From Mycolicibacterium sp. MU0053 (GTDB lineage: Bacteria; Actinomycetota; Actinomycetes; Mycobacteriales; Mycobacteriaceae), in NCBI RefSeq assembly GCF_963378095.1, contig NZ_OY726397.1, forward strand, positions 2,790,001-2,854,000: DNA of 64,000 nt. Direction: 5' to 3'. Shown in pieces: positions 16,412-26,123 of this stretch. A program made the translations under genes and the position numbers. The notes below the pieces were generated by a model that saw only the letters and a program-made list of their open reading frames with translations, was not told the origin of the DNA and searched no databases. How positions within the stretch are numbered: the first letter of the stretch is position 1; each line of letters starts with the position of its first letter.

Positions 16412-18496
16412 TCAGCGACGACGCCGCCACCAGCGGCGCTTGGTGCCAGACTGCGACGGTGCAGGCTCGGCAACCGTCGCGTCCGCAGCGGCGGTGTCCT
16501 CGTCGGCCGCAACCGTTTCCGTGGTGGCTTCGATCGATTTCTGAGCAGTCTCGGTATCGAGCTCACCCACGGCCGGCGCATCCGAATCCTCGACGTCGGT
16601 GGCGGATTCGTCTGCAACAGACTCCTGGGCCGCCTCGGCGTCGACCTCACCGACGGCAGCGACATCCGCATCCTCCGACGACACAACCGACTCAACAGAC
16701 TCCGCGACGGCACCCTCGGCCTCAGCGGCTGAATCAGGTTCGTCGGCGGCTACTTCCTCGGCAGATTCGGCAGATTCGGACTCGGCGCCCTCGACCTCGT
16801 CACCGGCAGGCTCGTCTGCAACAGACTCTTGCGCGGCCTCGGCGTCGACCTCACCGACGGCGGCGACATCCGCATCCTCCGACGACGCATCCGGCTCAAC
16901 AGACTCCGCGACGACACCCTCGGCCTCAACGACTGAATCAGGTTCGTCGGCGGCTACTTCCTCGACATCCTCGGCCTCGTCATCGGCAGGCTCGTCTGCA
17001 ACAGACTCTTGCGCGGCCACGGCGTCGACCTCACCCACGGCAGCGACATCCGCATCCTCGACAGCCTCAGCAGATTCAGACTCGACATCCTCGGCCTCGT
17101 CATCGGCAGGCTCGTCTGCAACCGACTCCTGGGCGGCCTCGGCGTCGACCTCACCGACGGCAGCGACATCCGCATCCTCCGACGACGCAACCGACTCCGC
17201 AGACTCCGCGACGGCACCCTCGGCCTCAGCGGCTGAATCAGGTTCGTCGGCGGCTACTTCCTCGACATCCTCGACATCCTCGGCAGATTCGGACTCGGTG
17301 TCCTCGGCCTCGTCATCGGCAGGCTCGTCTGCGACAGACTCCTGGGCGGCCTCGGCGTCGACCTCACCGACGGCGGCGACATCCGCATCCGCGACAGCCT
17401 CAGCAGATTCAGACTCGACATCCTCAGCCGCGTCATCGGCAGGCTCGTCTGCAACAGACTCTTCGGCAGCCTCGGTAACGAGCTCACCCACGTCCGCTGC
17501 GTCCGCATTCTCATCAGCGTCGTCCAAGGCATCCTCACGGCCGGCCACGGTTGCCGCGGCTACCACCCCCGTGGTCGCGGCCACGGCCGAGAGATCCTCG
17601 ACGAACTCCTCGACCAGCGGCTCTCGTTCCCGACCGCGCAGCGTCTCGGGTTCCTCGCGGCCCTTGGTCGCCAGGATGAAGTAGACGATGGCACCGATGA
17701 AGACGAACGTGGCCGTAAACGAGTTGATGCGGATCCCCGCGATCTCGGTCGCATAGTCGTCGCGGAGCAGTTCGACGCAGAACCTGCCGACGCAGTAGCC
17801 GGCGACATAGAGCGCGAACAACCGGCCGTGGCCGATTCGGAACCGCCGATCGAGGTAGATCAGCGCGGCGAAGACCAGCAGGTTCCACAGCAGTTCATAC
17901 AGAAAGGTCGGGTGCACCACAGCCGCGACCTGACCGGTGGATATGCCGTTGAGGGAGTGGACATCGACAATCCCGGACGGATCCCGCCGATAGAACACCT
18001 CCATGCCCCACGGCACGGTGGTCTCGCGACCATAAAGTTCTTGGTTGAAGTAGTTGCCCAACCGACCGATGGCCTGCGCCAACACGATTCCGGGTGCGAC
18101 GGCATCACCGAACGCCGGCAACGGGATGCCGCGGCGCCGACACGCGAGCCAGGCTCCCAAGCCGCCGAACGCCACCGCCCCCCAGATACCGAGACCACCG
18201 TCCCAGATGCGCAGGGCGGCCATCGCACCCGCGCCGCCACTGCCGAAGTAGGTCTGCCAGTCGGTCATCACGTGATAGATCCGGCCGCCGATCAGGCCGA
18301 ACGGCACCGCCCACAGGGCGATGTCGTAGATCACGCCTTGTTCGCCGCCGCGCGCCACCCAGCGCCTGTCACCGATGACAAGCGCGGCGATGATGCCGAT
18401 GATGATGCACAGCGCGTAGGCCCGGATCGGGAACGGGCCCAGGAACCACACCCCCTGCGGAGGGCTCGGAAAAGAAGCCAGTGTGGTGGTGATCAC
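16412..18496 (-). CDS. lgt: Prolipoprotein diacylglyceryl transferase with giant acidic repeat tail
   Basis: Lgt transfers diacylglycerol from phosphatidylglycerol to the lipobox Cys of prolipoproteins. Residues 1-280 form the seven-helix catalytic core, with D-G-G-L-G-I-W-G at 99-106 and the signature G-R-L-G-N-Y-F-N-Q-E at 144-153. Residues 281-694 (60% of the protein) are a low-complexity Asp/Glu/Ala/Val/Ser tail with about seven copies of a V-G-E-V-D-A-E-A-A-Q-E-S motif. It closes with a basic-aromatic cap K-R-R-W-W-R-R-R-R. Known topology puts the tail in the cytoplasm. M. tuberculosis Lgt also has a tail, but a shorter one. GTG 18496 overlaps the trpA stop as GTGA. No stop or frameshift interrupts the repeats. 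Confidence 0.95.
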   Translation of the reverse strand: MITTTLASFPSPPQGVWFLGPFPIRAYALCIIIGIIAALVIGDRRWVARGGEQGVIYDIALWAVPFGLIGGRIYHVMTDWQTYFGSGGAGAMAALRIWDGGLGIWGAVAFGGLGAWLACRRRGIPLPAFGDAVAPGIVLAQAIGRLGNYFNQELYGRETTVPWGMEVFYRRDPSGIVDVHSLNGISTGQVAAVVHPTFLYELLWNLLVFAALIYLDRRFRIGHGRLFALYVAGYCVGRFCVELLRDDYATEIAGIRINSFTATFVFIGAIVYFILATKGREEPETLRGREREPLVEEFVEDLSAVAATTGVVAAATVAGREDALDDADENADAADVGELVTEAAEESVADEPADDAAEDVESESAEAVADADVAAVGEVDAEAAQESVADEPADDEAEDTESESAEDVEDVEEVAADEPDSAAEAEGAVAESAESVASSEDADVAAVGEVDAEAAQESVADEPADDEAEDVESESAEAVEDADVAAVGEVDAVAAQESVADEPADDEAEDVEEVAADEPDSVVEAEGVVAESVEPDASSEDADVAAVGEVDAEAAQESVADEPAGDEVEGAESESAESAEEVAADEPDSAAEAEGAVAESVESVVSSEDADVAAVGEVDAEAAQESVADESATDVEDSDAPAVGELDTETAQKSIEATTETVAADEDTAAADATVAEPAPSQSGTKRRWWRRRR
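16600..17510 (-). repeat. Degenerate repeat array coding the Lgt acidic tail
   Basis: Blocks of near-identical DNA recur at about 16605, 16806, 16990, 17113, 17327 and 17450 (plus-strand coordinates), spaced roughly 120-215 bases. Each encodes the motif V-G-E-V-D-A-E-A-A-Q-E-S-V-A-D-E followed by variable acidic spacers. Irregular spacing and scattered substitutions suggest expansion by recombination with later divergence. Copy number could vary between strains. Confidence 0.8.
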
Positions 18497-19299
18497 CCAG
18501 AAACCCCAGTTACCTTCTGTCGTACACCCGCCACCAACTCGTCGGTGAGAGCGCGCATCGCGTTCAGATCCTGGCCCAGCGCGGACACCAGCGCCGAACC
18601 CACGATGACACCGTCTGCGTAGGAACCGATTTCGGCCGCCTGCTCGCGTGAGCGCACACCGAGTCCGATCCCGATCGGGATGTCGGAAATCGTCTTGATT
18701 CGCGCCACCAGTTCCGGAGCGGCATTGGACACCGCGTCGCGGACTCCGGTGACCCCCATCGTCGAGGCTGCGTAGACGAAACCGCGGCACGCTGCGACGG
18801 TCGTGGCGAGTCGTTCCGGCGTCGACGACGGCGCCACCAGGAAGATGCGATCCAGATCGTGGTCGTCCGAGGCGGCGAACCAGTCGTCGGCCTCATCCGG
18901 GATCAGGTCCGGGGTGATGACCCCGAATCCGCCCGCGGCCGCCAGGTCTCGGGCGAACGCGTCAACCCCGTAGCGCAACACCAGGTTCCAGTACGTCATC
19001 ACCACGGCGCGGCCGCCGGCGTCGCTGATCGCCTCCACCGCGGTGATCGCGTCGCGCACCCGTACGCCGCCGCGCAGCGCAATCTCGGTGGCAGCGGCGA
19101 TCGTCGGCCCGTCCATGCCCGGATCGGAATATGGGATACCGACTTCGACGATGTCGCAGCCGGATTCGATCAACGTGGTCATCGCCTCGATCGAGGTCGG
19201 CACATCCGGATAGCCCACCGGGAGGTAACCGATCAGCGCCGAGCGGTTCTCGCTACGGCAGGTGTTGAACAACGGTCCGAGCCGACTCGGTGTGCTCAT
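18493..19299 (-). CDS. trpA: Tryptophan synthase alpha chain
   Basis: This 268-residue TIM barrel cleaves indole-3-glycerol phosphate to indole and glyceraldehyde 3-phosphate. Catalytic Glu lies in D-I-V-E-V-G-I-P and catalytic Asp in D-G-P-T-I. The family segment P-Y-S-D-P-x-M-D-G-P has Gly where Val is more usual. Phosphate loop residues G-I-G-L-G-V are present. ATG 19299 overlaps the trpB stop as ATGA, and its own stop overlaps the lgt start, so trpB-trpA-lgt are translationally linked. Confidence 0.97.
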   Translation of the reverse strand: MSTPSRLGPLFNTCRSENRSALIGYLPVGYPDVPTSIEAMTTLIESGCDIVEVGIPYSDPGMDGPTIAAATEIALRGGVRVRDAITAVEAISDAGGRAVVMTYWNLVLRYGVDAFARDLAAAGGFGVITPDLIPDEADDWFAASDDHDLDRIFLVAPSSTPERLATTVAACRGFVYAASTMGVTGVRDAVSNAAPELVARIKTISDIPIGIGLGVRSREQAAEIGSYADGVIVGSALVSALGQDLNAMRALTDELVAGVRQKVTGVSG

Positions 19300-20564
19300 G
19301 ACTGCACCGCCGACTGGTCGAGCAAATCGAACCACTTTGCCGCAGTCTCGACGTCCTTGTCGCCACGGCCGGACAGGTTCACCAGCACAATCGAACCCGC
19401 ACCCAACTCGGGACCGAGTTTGAGCGCACCCGCCACGGCGTGTGCGGACTCGATGGCCGGAATGATGCCCTCGGTCCGGCACAGCAGCCGGAAGGCGTCC
19501 ATGGCCTCGGCGTCGGTGATCGGCAGGTACTCGGCGCGGCCGATGTCACGCAGATGCGCATGCTCGGGGCCCACCCCGGGATAGTCCAAACCTGCTGAGA
19601 TGGAATGTGATTCGATGGTCTGGCCGTCCTCGTCCTGCAGCAGGTAGGAATACGAACCCTGGAACGCGCCCGGCGACCCGCCGGTGATCGTGGCCGCATG
19701 CCGGCCGGTCTCCACCCCGTCTCCGGCGGCTTCGTACCCGATCAGTCGGACGGCCGGATCGTCGATGAAGGCGTGGAAGATCCCGATGGCGTTGGAGCCG
19801 CCACCCACGCATGCGGTGACCGCGTCGGGCAGGCGGCCGGCCTGAGCCTGGATCTGACCGCGGGCCTCCAGTCCGATGATGCGTTGGAAGTCGCGAACCA
19901 TGGCGGGAAATGGATGTGGTCCGGCCGCGGTGCCGAAGCAGTAGTAGGTGGTGTCGGCGTTGGTCACCCAATCCCGAAACGCCTCGTTGATCGCGTCTTT
20001 GAGCGTCTTCGAACCGGCTTCTACGGACACCACCTCGGCGCCCAGCAGTCGCATGCGGGCAACGTTGAGCGCCTGTCGGGCGGTGTCGACCGCACCCATA
20101 TAGATGACGCATTCGAGATCCAGCAGCGCACAGGCGGTGGCCGTGGCGACGCCGTGCTGACCGGCACCGGTCTCGGCGATCACCCGCTTCTTGCCCATCT
20201 GGCGCGCCAGCAGTGCCTGGCCCAGCACGTTGTTGATCTTGTGCGAACCGGTGTGGTTGAGGTCCTCGCGCTTGAGGAACAACCGCGCGCCGCCCGCGTG
20301 CTCAGACAGCCGGGTGGCCTCGTACAGCGGCGAGGGCCGCCCGGTGTAGTGCGTCTGCAGCCGGTCGAGTTCATCGAGGAACTCCCGGTCGATGCGCACC
20401 TTGTCGTAGGCGGCGGTCACCTCTTCGATCACCGCCATGAGTGCCTCGGCGACGTAACGACCGCCGTAGACGCCGAAGTGGCCGCGTTGATCGGGTTCGT
20501 GCGCGGTGGGCTCGGACACTGCGGAGCTCATGCGCGGAAGGTTGGGAAGTGTGAAATCAGCCAT
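19296..20564 (-). CDS. trpB: Tryptophan synthase beta chain
   Basis: This 422-residue PLP enzyme condenses indole with serine to give tryptophan, in an alpha2-beta2 complex with TrpA. The PLP lysine lies in H-T-G-S-H-K-I-N-N, the phosphate-binding loop is G-G-G-S-N-A, and the G-R-Y-V-A-E N-terminal motif is present. An N-terminal extension of about 25 residues precedes the G-H-F-G-V-Y-G-G core; a second Met at residue 12 could be the real start. It follows trpC after 36 bases. Confidence 0.97.
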   Translation of the reverse strand: MADFTLPNLPRMSSAVSEPTAHEPDQRGHFGVYGGRYVAEALMAVIEEVTAAYDKVRIDREFLDELDRLQTHYTGRPSPLYEATRLSEHAGGARLFLKREDLNHTGSHKINNVLGQALLARQMGKKRVIAETGAGQHGVATATACALLDLECVIYMGAVDTARQALNVARMRLLGAEVVSVEAGSKTLKDAINEAFRDWVTNADTTYYCFGTAAGPHPFPAMVRDFQRIIGLEARGQIQAQAGRLPDAVTACVGGGSNAIGIFHAFIDDPAVRLIGYEAAGDGVETGRHAATITGGSPGAFQGSYSYLLQDEDGQTIESHSISAGLDYPGVGPEHAHLRDIGRAEYLPITDAEAMDAFRLLCRTEGIIPAIESAHAVAGALKLGPELGAGSIVLVNLSGRGDKDVETAAKWFDLLDQSAVQS

Positions 20565-20600
20565 GGCTCAAGCCCCTTCGCACACCGGGTGCATCGCGAA

Positions 20601-21419
20601 CTAGCGGGCCGGCTTCGGACAGGACGGGTGGGTTCCGGCGGTCACCAGGTCGGCGACGGCGCTGCGCGGGTCGCCGCTGGTGACCAGGCCCTCGCCCACG
20701 AGGACGGCGTCGGCACCGGCACCGGCGTAGGCCAACAGGTCGGCGGTGTCACGCACCCCCGACTCGGCCACCTTGATGACATTGCTGGGCAGTCCCGGCG
20801 CAATCCGGGCAAAGCAGTCACGGTCCACGTTGAGGGTCTTGAGGTCGCGGGCGTTGACGCCGATGACGGTCGCGCCGGCCTGCAGCGCCCGGTCGGCCTC
20901 TTCCTCGGTGTGCACTTCCACCAGCGCGGTCATGCCCAGCGACTCGGTGCGCTCGAGCATCGACTCCAGCGCCGGTTGTTCGAGCGCGGCGACGATGAGC
21001 AGCAGCATGTCCGCACCATGGGCCCGAGCCTCATGAATCTGGTACGGCCGAACCACGAAGTCCTTGCGCAGGACCGGGATGGACACCGCGGCGCGTACCG
21101 AATCCAGATCGGCCAGCGATCCCTGGAAGCGGCGCTCCTCGGTGAGCACGCTGATGATCCGCGCGCCGCCACTCTCGTAGGCCCGAGCCAGGTCGGCCGG
21201 ATCAGGAATGTTGGCCAACTCGCCGCGCGACGGGCTGGCGCGCTTCACCTCCGCGATCACCCCGATGCCGGGCGCACGCAGGGCGGCCAGCACATCCAGA
21301 GGCGGGGGCGCCGCGTTGGCCGCGGCCTTGATCTGCTCCAAGCTGACGACGGCCTCTCGAGCGGCTACATCAGCTCGAACCCCTTCGATGATGGAGTCGA
21401 GGACGGTCGGCGCACTCAT
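20601..21419 (-). CDS. trpC: Indole-3-glycerol phosphate synthase
   Basis: This 272-residue TIM-barrel enzyme closes the indole ring of CdRP. Catalytic residues lie in [11 protein letters not shown], in V-L-R-K-D-F and in the V-A-E-S-G segment; the N-x-R-D-L-K-T strand is conserved. An AAGGA ribosome site lies upstream of ATG 21419. No trpF gene is present in the operon; the required isomerase activity is expected from the HisA/PriA enzyme at 27746-28492. Confidence 0.96.
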   Translation of the reverse strand: MSAPTVLDSIIEGVRADVAAREAVVSLEQIKAAANAAPPPLDVLAALRAPGIGVIAEVKRASPSRGELANIPDPADLARAYESGGARIISVLTEERRFQGSLADLDSVRAAVSIPVLRKDFVVRPYQIHEARAHGADMLLLIVAALEQPALESMLERTESLGMTALVEVHTEEEADRALQAGATVIGVNARDLKTLNVDRDCFARIAPGLPSNVIKVAESGVRDTADLLAYAGAGADAVLVGEGLVTSGDPRSAVADLVTAGTHPSCPKPAR

Positions 21420-21460
21420 GCCAGTCGTTCCTTCCTACACGTGACCAAACGCTCGTCAGA

Positions 21461-21476
21461 AACGGTTCCTACCGTT
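21461..21476. promoter_or_regulatory. Perfect 6-bp inverted repeat upstream of trpC
   Basis: AACGGT, four bases, ACCGTT lies in the 101-base gap between the Trp-associated membrane protein gene and trpC, 42 bases before the trpC start. It could be an operator or a short RNA hairpin. There is no run of Trp codons nearby, so a classical attenuator is not supported here. Confidence 0.3.
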
Positions 21477-21520
21477 CCGTCGCGTTCCAAAAAGGGTAGC
21501 CGCTCGCCAGCCATTGAGTT

Positions 21521-22189
21521 TCACCGACCCTCCGGCGACGGGCCCGAATCCGGTTCGGTCGGGTCACGCCCCTCGTCCAGGGCGTCCCAGATCGTCCGTT
21601 CCGACATCGGCTCGGATGTTTGCCCTAGTGAAGCCCCCTCGGCAGCGGTCGCACTCTGCTCCCGCACCGCCGCACGCCGCGCCGCCGGTGTGGCATACCG
21701 CGGCGCCGTCGAGGCCGCCCGGGACGCCGCCCGCATCAGCAGCGCCGCCGCGGCCAGCGTCGCCACGGCCGCGGCCAGCGCCGTCCCCGCGCCCAGATAC
21801 TCCCGCTCGCTACCGACCAAGGTGGTCAGCGACACCTCCGCGAGGTCGGCAGCCCGCGCCGACACATCCGGCACCACCCACTGGCTGATCGCCAGGTAGG
21901 CGATCGCGGCGCTGACCGCCGCCAGCAGCAGCGCCAGCGCGCGCAGCGCCCAACCCCGCACCGCGAGCGTCGCCACCACCGCCGCGGCCAGCAGCAGCGC
22001 AACCGGCAGCAATGCCGTCGACCACGTCGAACCGGACAGCGCGATGGTCTTCGGCGGCCCCAGGCCGTCGAAGCTCTCCAGCTGCACCCACGTCAACCGG
22101 CTCGCCACCCACAGGCACAGTGCGCCGAGGATCAGCAGCAGCTGCGCGATCCGCATCGGGGCCGGCCCGCGGCGTGCGTCGTTAGCCAT
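21521..22189 (-). CDS. Trp biosynthesis-associated membrane protein (TIGR02234 family)
   Basis: This 222-residue protein has four membrane helices. The motif S-R-L-T-W-V lies after the first helix, and a short extracytoplasmic segment has L-S-G-S-T-W; the C-terminus is polar and acidic. This family occurs almost only inside actinobacterial trp operons, between trpE and trpC, as here. Its 5' end overlaps the trpE stop by 8 bases. Transport or sensing of a Trp-pathway compound has been suggested by context only; no biochemical role is established. Confidence 0.88.
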   Translation of the reverse strand: MANDARRGPAPMRIAQLLLILGALCLWVASRLTWVQLESFDGLGPPKTIALSGSTWSTALLPVALLLAAAVVATLAVRGWALRALALLLAAVSAAIAYLAISQWVVPDVSARAADLAEVSLTTLVGSEREYLGAGTALAAAVATLAAAALLMRAASRAASTAPRYATPAARRAAVREQSATAAEGASLGQTSEPMSERTIWDALDEGRDPTEPDSGPSPEGR

Positions 22190-23729
22190 GACTGCCCGGC
22201 ACTGTCAGGGTCTCGGCCGCGGCGATTGCGCTGAGCACCGCCTTGGCCTTGTTTGCCGCCTCGTTGAATTCGTAGGGGCCGTTGGAGTCCGCGACCACCC
22301 CGCCGCCCGACTGGACGTAGGCGGTTCCGGCCCGCATCAGCGCGGTGCGGATGGCGATGGCGAAGTCGGCGTTCCCCGCGAAATCCAGATAGCCCACGAC
22401 ACCGCCGTAGAGGCCGCGACGGGTCAACTCGACCTCCTCGATGAGCTCCATCGCCCGCACCTTCGGCGCCCCGGACAGGGTGCCGGCCGGAAAGCATGCG
22501 GTCACGGCGTCGAGCGCGGTGTGGTCGTCGGCGAGCAAACCGGTGACGGTGGACACCAGGTGCATGACGTGGCTGTAGCGCTCGATGTGGCTGTAGTCCT
22601 CGACCCGCACGGTGCCGGGGACACACACCCGGCCCAGGTCGTTGCGGCCCAGATCGACGAGCATCAAGTGCTCGGCCCGCTCCTTCTCGTCGGCCAGCAG
22701 GTCCTTCTCCAGCAGCTGGTCCTCCTCCTCGGTGGCCCCGCGCCAGCGGGTCCCCGCGATGGGGTGGGTGGTCGCCCAGCCCTCCTGCACGGTGACCAAT
22801 GCTTCCGGACTCGAGCCCACGATCGAAAAGGCCGTGCCGCCGGTCTCATCCGGGACGTGCATCAGATACATGTAGGGGCTCGGGTTCGACACTCGCAGCA
22901 TCCGGTAGACGTCGATCGGGTCGACCGCGGTGTCCATTTCGAACCGTTGCGACGGCACCACTTGGAAGGCCTCACCGGCCTCGATGTCGCCGACGAGCTT
23001 GTCGACGATGGCGCTGTACTCCTGCACCGTGCGTTGGGACCGGTGCTCGGGCTGGGGGCGGCTGAACGCCGCGACCGCCGAGGACAGCGGCTGTCCGAGG
23101 GCCGCGGTCATCACGTCGAGACGCGCCAGGGCGTCGTCGTAGGCCTCATCCACGCGTTCGTCGGTGCCGTTCCAGTTGACGGCGTTGGCGATCAGCGTGA
23201 TGGTGCCCTCGTGGTGGTCGACCGCGGCGATGTCGGTGGCCAACATCATCACCAGATCGGGCAGATGCAGGTCGTCGACGGCGATTTCGGGCAGTCGTTC
23301 CAGCCGCCGGACCAGGTCATAGGCGAAGTAGCCGACCATGCCACCCGAGAGCGGCGGCAGGCCCGGCATCGCCGCAGTGCGCAGCACATCCAGGGTGGCC
23401 TGCAGCACCTGCAGCGGGTCCCCGCCGCTGGGCGCGTCCCGTGGTGGGGACCCCAGCCACACCGCCTCGCCGTCGCGCACCGTCAACGCCGAGGGCGCCC
23501 CGGCACCGATGAACGACCATCGCGACCACGAGCGCCCGTTCTCGGCGGACTCCAGCAGAAAGGTTCCGGGCCGGTTCGCCGCGAGTTTCCGGTACGCCGA
23601 CAGCGGCGTCTCGCTGTCGGCGAGCACCTTTCGAGTGACCGGAACAACGCGGTGTTCGGCCGCCAGCACGCGGAAATCGTCCCGGGTGGTGGTCAGTGCG
23701 ATGTTGAGGTCGGCGGGCACGGACGCCAT
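22182..23729 (-). CDS. trpE: Anthranilate synthase component I
   Basis: This 515-residue enzyme makes anthranilate from chorismate using ammonia from a TrpG partner, which is not in the window. The N-terminal feedback site L-L-E-S (in T-F-L-L-E-S) is intact, so Trp inhibition is expected. The catalytic domain has [19 protein letters not shown] and G-A-P-K-V-R-A-M-E near the C-terminus. ATG 23729 is chosen because the longer in-frame reading runs back through the divergent bcp gene. It is divergent from bcp across 42 bases. Confidence 0.97.
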   Translation of the reverse strand: MASVPADLNIALTTTRDDFRVLAAEHRVVPVTRKVLADSETPLSAYRKLAANRPGTFLLESAENGRSWSRWSFIGAGAPSALTVRDGEAVWLGSPPRDAPSGGDPLQVLQATLDVLRTAAMPGLPPLSGGMVGYFAYDLVRRLERLPEIAVDDLHLPDLVMMLATDIAAVDHHEGTITLIANAVNWNGTDERVDEAYDDALARLDVMTAALGQPLSSAVAAFSRPQPEHRSQRTVQEYSAIVDKLVGDIEAGEAFQVVPSQRFEMDTAVDPIDVYRMLRVSNPSPYMYLMHVPDETGGTAFSIVGSSPEALVTVQEGWATTHPIAGTRWRGATEEEDQLLEKDLLADEKERAEHLMLVDLGRNDLGRVCVPGTVRVEDYSHIERYSHVMHLVSTVTGLLADDHTALDAVTACFPAGTLSGAPKVRAMELIEEVELTRRGLYGGVVGYLDFAGNADFAIAIRTALMRAGTAYVQSGGGVVADSNGPYEFNEAANKAKAVLSAIAAAETLTVPGSHG

Positions 23730-23771
23730 TGTCCCAGACGATCGCGGGTCCCCCGGCGTACCGTGGCCCAC

Positions 23772-24236
23772 ATGAAACGCGGTGATGTCGTCGACGACTT
23801 CGTACTCCCCGACCAGACCGGCACCGAGCGTCGGCTCAGCGAGTTGCTCACCGACGGCCCGGTGGTGTTGTTCTTCTACCCGGCGGCGATGACCCCGGGG
23901 TGCACCAAGGAGGCCTGCCACTTCCGGGATCTCGCGGCCGAATTCGCCGCGGTCGGGGCGCAGCGCGTCGGGATCAGTACCGACAGCGTGGACAAGCAGG
24001 CCCAGTTCGCCGGCAAGGAGAACTTCGACTATCCGCTGCTCTCGGACGCCGACGGCACCGTGGCAGCGGCCTTCGGCGTCAAGCGAGGGTTGCTCGGCAA
24101 ACTCATGCCGGTCAAACGCACCACCTTCGTCATCGGCACCGATCGGCGCGTGCTCGAGGTGATCGCCAGCGAGTTCAGCATGGACACCCATGCCGACAAG
24201 GCCCTCGACGCGCTGCGGGCGGGATCGTCGGCCTGA
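23772..24236 (+). CDS. bcp: Bcp/PrxQ-type peroxiredoxin
   Basis: This 154-residue thiol peroxidase reduces hydroperoxides using thioredoxin-like donors. The active site T-P-G-C-T-K-E-A-C places peroxidatic and resolving cysteines five residues apart, the standard Bcp arrangement, with F-Y-P-A-A-M-T-P upstream. R-x-T-F-V-I-G-T-D completes the fold. It corresponds by position and family to mycobacterial BcpB beside trpE. The long upstream in-frame extension is antisense to trpE and rejected. Confidence 0.94.
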   Translation: MKRGDVVDDFVLPDQTGTERRLSELLTDGPVVLFFYPAAMTPGCTKEACHFRDLAAEFAAVGAQRVGISTDSVDKQAQFAGKENFDYPLLSDADGTVAAAFGVKRGLLGKLMPVKRTTFVIGTDRRVLEVIASEFSMDTHADKALDALRAGSSA

Positions 24237-24246
24237 TCGGGGGCTG

Positions 24247-25779
24247 ATGGTGATCACCAAAGCGGGCCGCACGCCGCGGATCATGCCGTTCGACATGGCG
24301 GGCGTGGCCCGTGGCGCCGACGGAGTGCTCCGCTACACCACACTGGCCCCCTCGCTGCTGGAGATGTTCCACGCGTCAGTGCGCCGCCACCCCGACCGCG
24401 AATGCATAGCCGTACTCGACGTTGAACGGCTGAGCTACCAGGAGACCTGGACTCGCGCCGCTCGGGTCGCCGGCGGCCTACGCGCCGGTGGAGTGCGGCC
24501 CGGGGATCGGGTGGCGATTCGCTATGGCAACGGTCTGCAGTGGTGCCTGAGTTTCTGGGGCGCCCTGATGAGCGGTGCGGTGGCGGTTCCGGTGAACACC
24601 CGCTTCGCCGAAACCGAAGTCGACTACGTCCTCGATGACTCCGGCGCGACGACGGTACTCGGCCCCGCCGGCCCCCTGCCCGACGGTGCGCCGTTTGTCG
24701 CCGCCGACGTCGGGCACGACACGCTGGCGGCGCTGATGTACACCAGCGGCACGACCGGATTCCCCAAGGGGGCCATGGTCACTCATGAGAACTTCCTGTC
24801 CAACTGCGAAACCGCCCGTCGAGTGCTGTCGCTTCCCGCGGACATGCCGATCCGCAATCTGATCGCCGTCCCGCTGTTCCATGCCACCGGGTGCAACAGC
24901 CAACTGCTGTCCACCCTGCAGCTCGGCGGGACCGCGGTGATCATGCCCGCCTATGAACCGCAGGCGTTTCTGCGTGCGGCCGTCGAGGAAAGCATCACGA
25001 TCCTCACCGCGGCCCCTGCCCTGTTCTGGCTGGCAATGGCCCAGCCCAACTTCGCCGAATTCGATCTCGGCGGGGTCGGCTGGGTCACTTACGGCGGGGC
25101 ACCAACCTCACCGGAGATGATCGCGCGGCTGCGGGCAGCGTTTCCCAACGCACTGCTGGCCAACGGATTCGGCCTGACCGAGACCTCGTCGATCGCGACC
25201 TGTCTGCCCGATGCGTACACCGAAACCCGCCCGGAGACCGTGGGATTCGCCGCTCCCCCGGTGGAGGTGGATCTGGCCGACGTCGACCCCGACACCGGAG
25301 TCGGCGAGCTGCTGATCCGCGGCCAGAACATCGTCGCCGGATACTGGAACAAGCCCGACAAAACCGCCGAATCCTTTGTCGACGGCTGGTTGCACACCGG
25401 TGACCTGGCCCGGATCGACGACGACGGGTTCGTCCAGGTCGTGGATCGGGTCAAGGACATGATCAACCGGGGTGGCGAGAACGTGTACTGCGTCGAAGTG
25501 GAGAACGTGCTGATCCAGCACCCGGCGGTGTTCGACGCCGCGGTAGTGGGTGTACCCGACGAGATGATGGGTGAGAAGGTCGGCGCGGTGGTGGTTCCTC
25601 GCCCCGGGAGCACTGTCGAGGCGAAGGATATCCACGATTTCGTGGCGGCTCGAATCGCCGACTACAAGGCCCCGCAGTATGTCGCCGTCCGCGACGAGCA
25701 GCTACCGCGCAACCCCGCGGGTAAGGTGCTGAAGTCCCTGCTGCGCAGCGAAACCCGTTGGGGCGAGCAGATTCGCTAA
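24247..25779 (+). CDS. AMP-dependent acyl-CoA synthetase (FadD-like)
   Basis: This 510-residue ANL-superfamily enzyme should activate a carboxylic acid as acyl-AMP and then acyl-CoA. P-loop [12 protein letters not shown]5 motif G-F-G-L-T-E-T, A7 G-W-L-H-T-G-D and the C-terminal lysine motif N-P-A-G-K-V-L-K are all intact. The stretch before the P-loop is shorter than in typical FadD proteins. ATG 24247 is preceded by a G-rich GGGGG site, 10 bases after bcp. In M. tuberculosis this slot holds chaA, so this gene is a lineage-specific occupant. Its TAA interlocks with the TAG of hisI on the opposite strand. Substrate unknown. Confidence 0.9.
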   Translation: MVITKAGRTPRIMPFDMAGVARGADGVLRYTTLAPSLLEMFHASVRRHPDRECIAVLDVERLSYQETWTRAARVAGGLRAGGVRPGDRVAIRYGNGLQWCLSFWGALMSGAVAVPVNTRFAETEVDYVLDDSGATTVLGPAGPLPDGAPFVAADVGHDTLAALMYTSGTTGFPKGAMVTHENFLSNCETARRVLSLPADMPIRNLIAVPLFHATGCNSQLLSTLQLGGTAVIMPAYEPQAFLRAAVEESITILTAAPALFWLAMAQPNFAEFDLGGVGWVTYGGAPTSPEMIARLRAAFPNALLANGFGLTETSSIATCLPDAYTETRPETVGFAAPPVEVDLADVDPDTGVGELLIRGQNIVAGYWNKPDKTAESFVDGWLHTGDLARIDDDGFVQVVDRVKDMINRGGENVYCVEVENVLIQHPAVFDAAVVGVPDEMMGEKVGAVVVPRPGSTVEAKDIHDFVAARIADYKAPQYVAVRDEQLPRNPAGKVLKSLLRSETRWGEQIR

Positions 25780-26123
25780 CTCTCCTCCGGCAGCAGTACG
25801 TCGGCGTCGAAGCAGCTGTGGTCGCCGGTATGACAGGCCCCGCCGACCTGATCGACCACGAGCAGCACGGCATCCCCGTCGCAGTCCAGCCGCACCGAGT
25901 GCACGTGCTGGGTGTGCCCGGAAGTGGCGCCCTTGATCCACTGCTCGCCGCGTGAACGCGAATAGTAGGTGGCCTCACGGGTTTCCAGGGTGCGAGCCAG
26001 CGCGTCGTCGTCCATCCACGCCACCATCAGCACGTCGCCGCTGCTGCGTTCCTGAACCACAGCGGTGAACAGGCCCTCGGCATTGCGCTTCAGGCGGGCC
26101 GCGATCTTCTGGTCCAGTGTCAT
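25776..26123 (-). CDS. hisI: Phosphoribosyl-AMP cyclohydrolase
   Basis: This 115-residue enzyme opens the adenine ring of PR-AMP in histidine synthesis. Zinc and magnesium ligands lie in D-C-D-G-D-A and in H-T-G-D-H-S-C-F; the W-M-D-D-D-A-L segment is conserved. It is the monofunctional form; the HisE pyrophosphatase domain is absent. It is last in the his run and overlaps hisF by 4 bases. Confidence 0.96.
   Translation of the reverse strand: MTLDQKIAARLKRNAEGLFTAVVQERSSGDVLMVAWMDDDALARTLETREATYYSRSRGEQWIKGATSGHTQHVHSVRLDCDGDAVLLVVDQVGGACHTGDHSCFDADVLLPEES

Noticed and set aside
16600..17510. CRISPR-like regular repeats
   Set aside because: Repeats are coding, degenerate and unevenly spaced; no short palindromic repeat or unique spacers.
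16378..17684. Long plus-strand frames over the Lgt tail, one Ser/Ala/Thr-rich and one Pro/Arg-rich
   Set aside because: Both are products of the tail's codon bias read antisense; repeats keep all frames free of stops. No start signals.
21420..21520. Trp attenuator leader peptide
   Set aside because: No Trp codons in the small frame and no alternative hairpin set with a U tract.
19698..21899. 733-codon plus-strand frame
   Set aside because: Antisense to trpB and trpC, whose protein motifs are complete.
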